Shown here one piece after another: positions 62,301 through 64,000 of a stretch of DNA of 64,000 nucleotides. The notes beneath the pieces are model-generated. The model saw only the letters and a program-made list of their open reading frames with translations. It had not been told where the DNA came from and made no database searches. The stretch comes from Tolypeutes matacus (lineage: Eukaryota > Chordata > Mammalia > Cingulata > Chlamyphoridae), in assembly GCA_026826555.1 (NCBI GenBank), contig JAKSZT010054568.1, positions 9,540,196 to 9,604,195 of the forward strand, in the 5' to 3' direction. Made by a program: the position numbers and the translations under genes. Position 1 is the stretch's first letter. Each line of letters begins with the position of its first letter.

Positions 62301-64000
62301 ATTGGAGGATTCGTGAGGACAAGGCTCACCCTTCTTACCTTGATCTCCCAGTGGGACGTGTCAGCGAAGGAACAAATTCATCGTGACAATCCAAAACCAG
62401 GAAATTGAAGGAAAAGTCAGCACTTTTCTGCGGTGGAAACACTGAAGCATTTCGGAAACCAGGCGCTCCGAGCGGTGGGGACAGGACGAGGGGGAGAGGT
62501 CGCCTGGGTGGCAGCGCTGGTCCCTCTGAGACCACTCCCCCCTTTTCCTGGGACCCTTCAAGCTGGGCAGGTGACACAGCAGGGGTGGCTTTGGTTGGAA
62601 AGACAACTAGGCCACGAAAGGCAAGAGAGGGTGAGGGTGGAAGGAGCCAGGAGACAGGCCCGCCCGCGGCGTGGACAGAGCAAGAGGAACCGGGTTCGAA
62701 TCCTCAGGGGGTTGCCTCCCTCCACCGCCGCCGTCTGCAGACCTGGAGCAGAGAGTCCTACTTCCTGCCACCCACAGCCCCGGCAGCCTCTAGGGTGAGG
62801 ACACTGTTTGCCAAGGCTGGGAGGTTTCCAGAAAACTGAACGCAGCGCCGCATGACATCAGGCACGGGCGTCCCGACATCTGTCCCTCCAAGGGTCCTCA
62901 GAGCCTGAGGAGACGCAGAGCCCACCGCAGGCAGATGCCAAGGCCTTGCGGACGGGGAGGTGCCTGGTGGCCCCAGTGGCCTCTGGGTGTCTCCCGGGGT
63001 GAAAGCACGCTACGGTTTTACAGCAACTCTCCCAAAGGCGCTGCCTTGTCCATCCCTGCCTCCTGCAGGGAGAAGTCCCGGCGAGTCCAGCTCATGGCAA
63101 GGAAGACCAGGCTGCACCCCGGCTCCTGGGGTCAGGAAGCCCACCAAGGTTCCTCCTCCCGCCGGGGCGTGGGGCTTCATGACCAAGTCCCTGTGGCCCG
63201 GCCGTGCCCGGCCCCGCCCTGCGTCCCCTGCGAGCAGGTGAGAGGACACACACTGGCCCCCAGGCCCCGCTGAGCGCGGTGCAAAGTCCTGCTTGAGGCT
63301 GCTCCAGCTTTACTTGCATCTCCTTCCTCAGACTTCCGGAAAACCTTTACTGCTCAATAAAAAATGCAAACGTGATGCTGGTCTTCCCATGGTCCCTCCG
63401 TCTCCTGAGCTGGACCCACGGTCTCTGTCCGTCCAGCCACCCCGTGCGAGCCCAGCACTCTCCCACCGGGGCCTCCCAGCCCCCTCGGCCTGTCTGATCA
63501 AGCAACCCGTACGTGATGCATCCCTCATGTGAGGCCACGGCTTCGCCCCTGGGAGTGAGGCTGGACGGTCCAGCCAGGCCCCTCTGGCCAGCAGAAGGGC
63601 ACCACGGTGCTCCGGGCTCCCCAGGGCACAGCCCACGCCCAGCTCCTCGAAGCCCGCAGTACTGAGCAGGAAACCCAAAGAGAGCCCCACGGTGAGGGCC
63701 TCCCGGCCCCAGACCAGAGGCAAGGCACTGGCCCGGCTCTCCACGGTACCCCAGAGCGTTGTGTCTCCTCCTCTGGCCTCTTTGGGTGTTTTCTTATCTC
63801 TAAAACAGTGGAGACTGTATCTCTGTCAAGAGGTTTTAGGGCTGCTCGAGTGAAGTAATGCAGCATCAGGGCCGGGGCTGGGGGCACTGCCATACTGCAT
63901 TCCCGCTTCCCAACCCCGCCTGCCAGCGTGGTGGCGTCTTCACACCTTAGACTGCAAAGCCAGGGCCGGTGCCTCCAGGTCATCCGCCCGACCCTGTCGT
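62301..64000. other. GC-rich intergenic with weak exon-like signals
   Basis: A pyrimidine-rich acceptor ('ccatccctgcctcctgcag', ending 63069) and a donor ('gagcag|gtgaga', 63239) bracket 169 nt that is open in one plus frame but of low complexity. An AATAAA lies at 63356-63361 followed by GT-rich sequence. Together these could be the end of a non-coding transcript, but each is common by chance. A sense MIR scrap at about 63785-63860 ('cttatctctaaaacagtggagac'). Confidence 0.25.

Noticed and set aside
62685..62710. tRNA-like B box 'gggttcgaatcc'
   Set aside because: No A box or acceptor stem at the right distance; probably a MIR scrap or chance.

Overview
This is mammalian nuclear DNA, almost certainly from a xenarthran (armadillo or sloth). 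The diagnostic evidence is the tRNA-Ala-derived DAS-type SINEs at about 17.5, 37.7, 38.1, 38.4 and 40.3-40.5 kb. Both published architectures are present: dimers, and a chimeric form with an extra non-tRNA domain. Around them lies the usual older placental repeat population (MIR, L2, L1M, MLT1-like LTRs, hAT/MER5 fossils), decayed to levels typical of eutherian repeats. One run of 10 Ns (33910-33919) marks an assembly gap.

I find no protein-coding gene, no tRNA, rRNA or snRNA gene and no CRISPR array. Every long open frame examined is GC-rich chance, antisense of an old L2/L1, or lacks any recognisable domain. The window reads as intergenic or deep-intronic DNA with two textures. GC-rich blocks with CpG clusters occur at about 26.5-27.0, 36.05-36.3 and 61.9-62.3 kb. 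AT-richer blocks look like non-coding regulatory elements, with homeobox-core, SOX, TCF/LEF and posterior-HOX/CDX-like motifs, at about 2.1, 2.8, 20.1, 22.8, 31.7, 44.4, 48.2-48.7, 49.2, 50.2, 59.1, 59.6 and 60.6 kb. Conservation cannot be measured from one sequence, so these are inferences from texture and motifs.

Layout. 0-7 kb: GC-rich, MIR/L2 fragments, an 18-bp perfect inverted repeat around a MER5 fragment, an MLT1-like LTR. 7.3-7.8 kb: a solo retroviral LTR on the minus strand with a tandemly repeated U3. 8-19.8 kb: LINE-rich, including a 5'-inverted (twin-primed) L1 interrupted by an LTR-like repeat, a long antisense L2, and stacked L1 fragments around an L2 that carries a DAS dimer. 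20-27.4 kb: candidate regulatory blocks, L2/L1 fragments and a CpG cluster. 27.4-37 kb: GC-rich, an MLT1-like LTR, a polypurine G-tract, a minisatellite interrupted by the gap, MER5 and a hAT element with an intact 8-bp target duplication. 37.7-40.9 kb: DAS cluster plus two unexplained duplicated blocks. 41-64 kb: GC-rich with L2/MIR/L1M fragments, candidate enhancers, one exon-like segment at 50.5 kb and a CpG cluster at 62 kb.

No new multi-gene system is visible. The most informative observations are structural: DAS dimers at more than one locus, the L1 5' inversion, the LTR's repeated U3, the gap inside a 31-bp minisatellite, the perfect inverted repeat, and the duplicated blocks at 38-41 kb.
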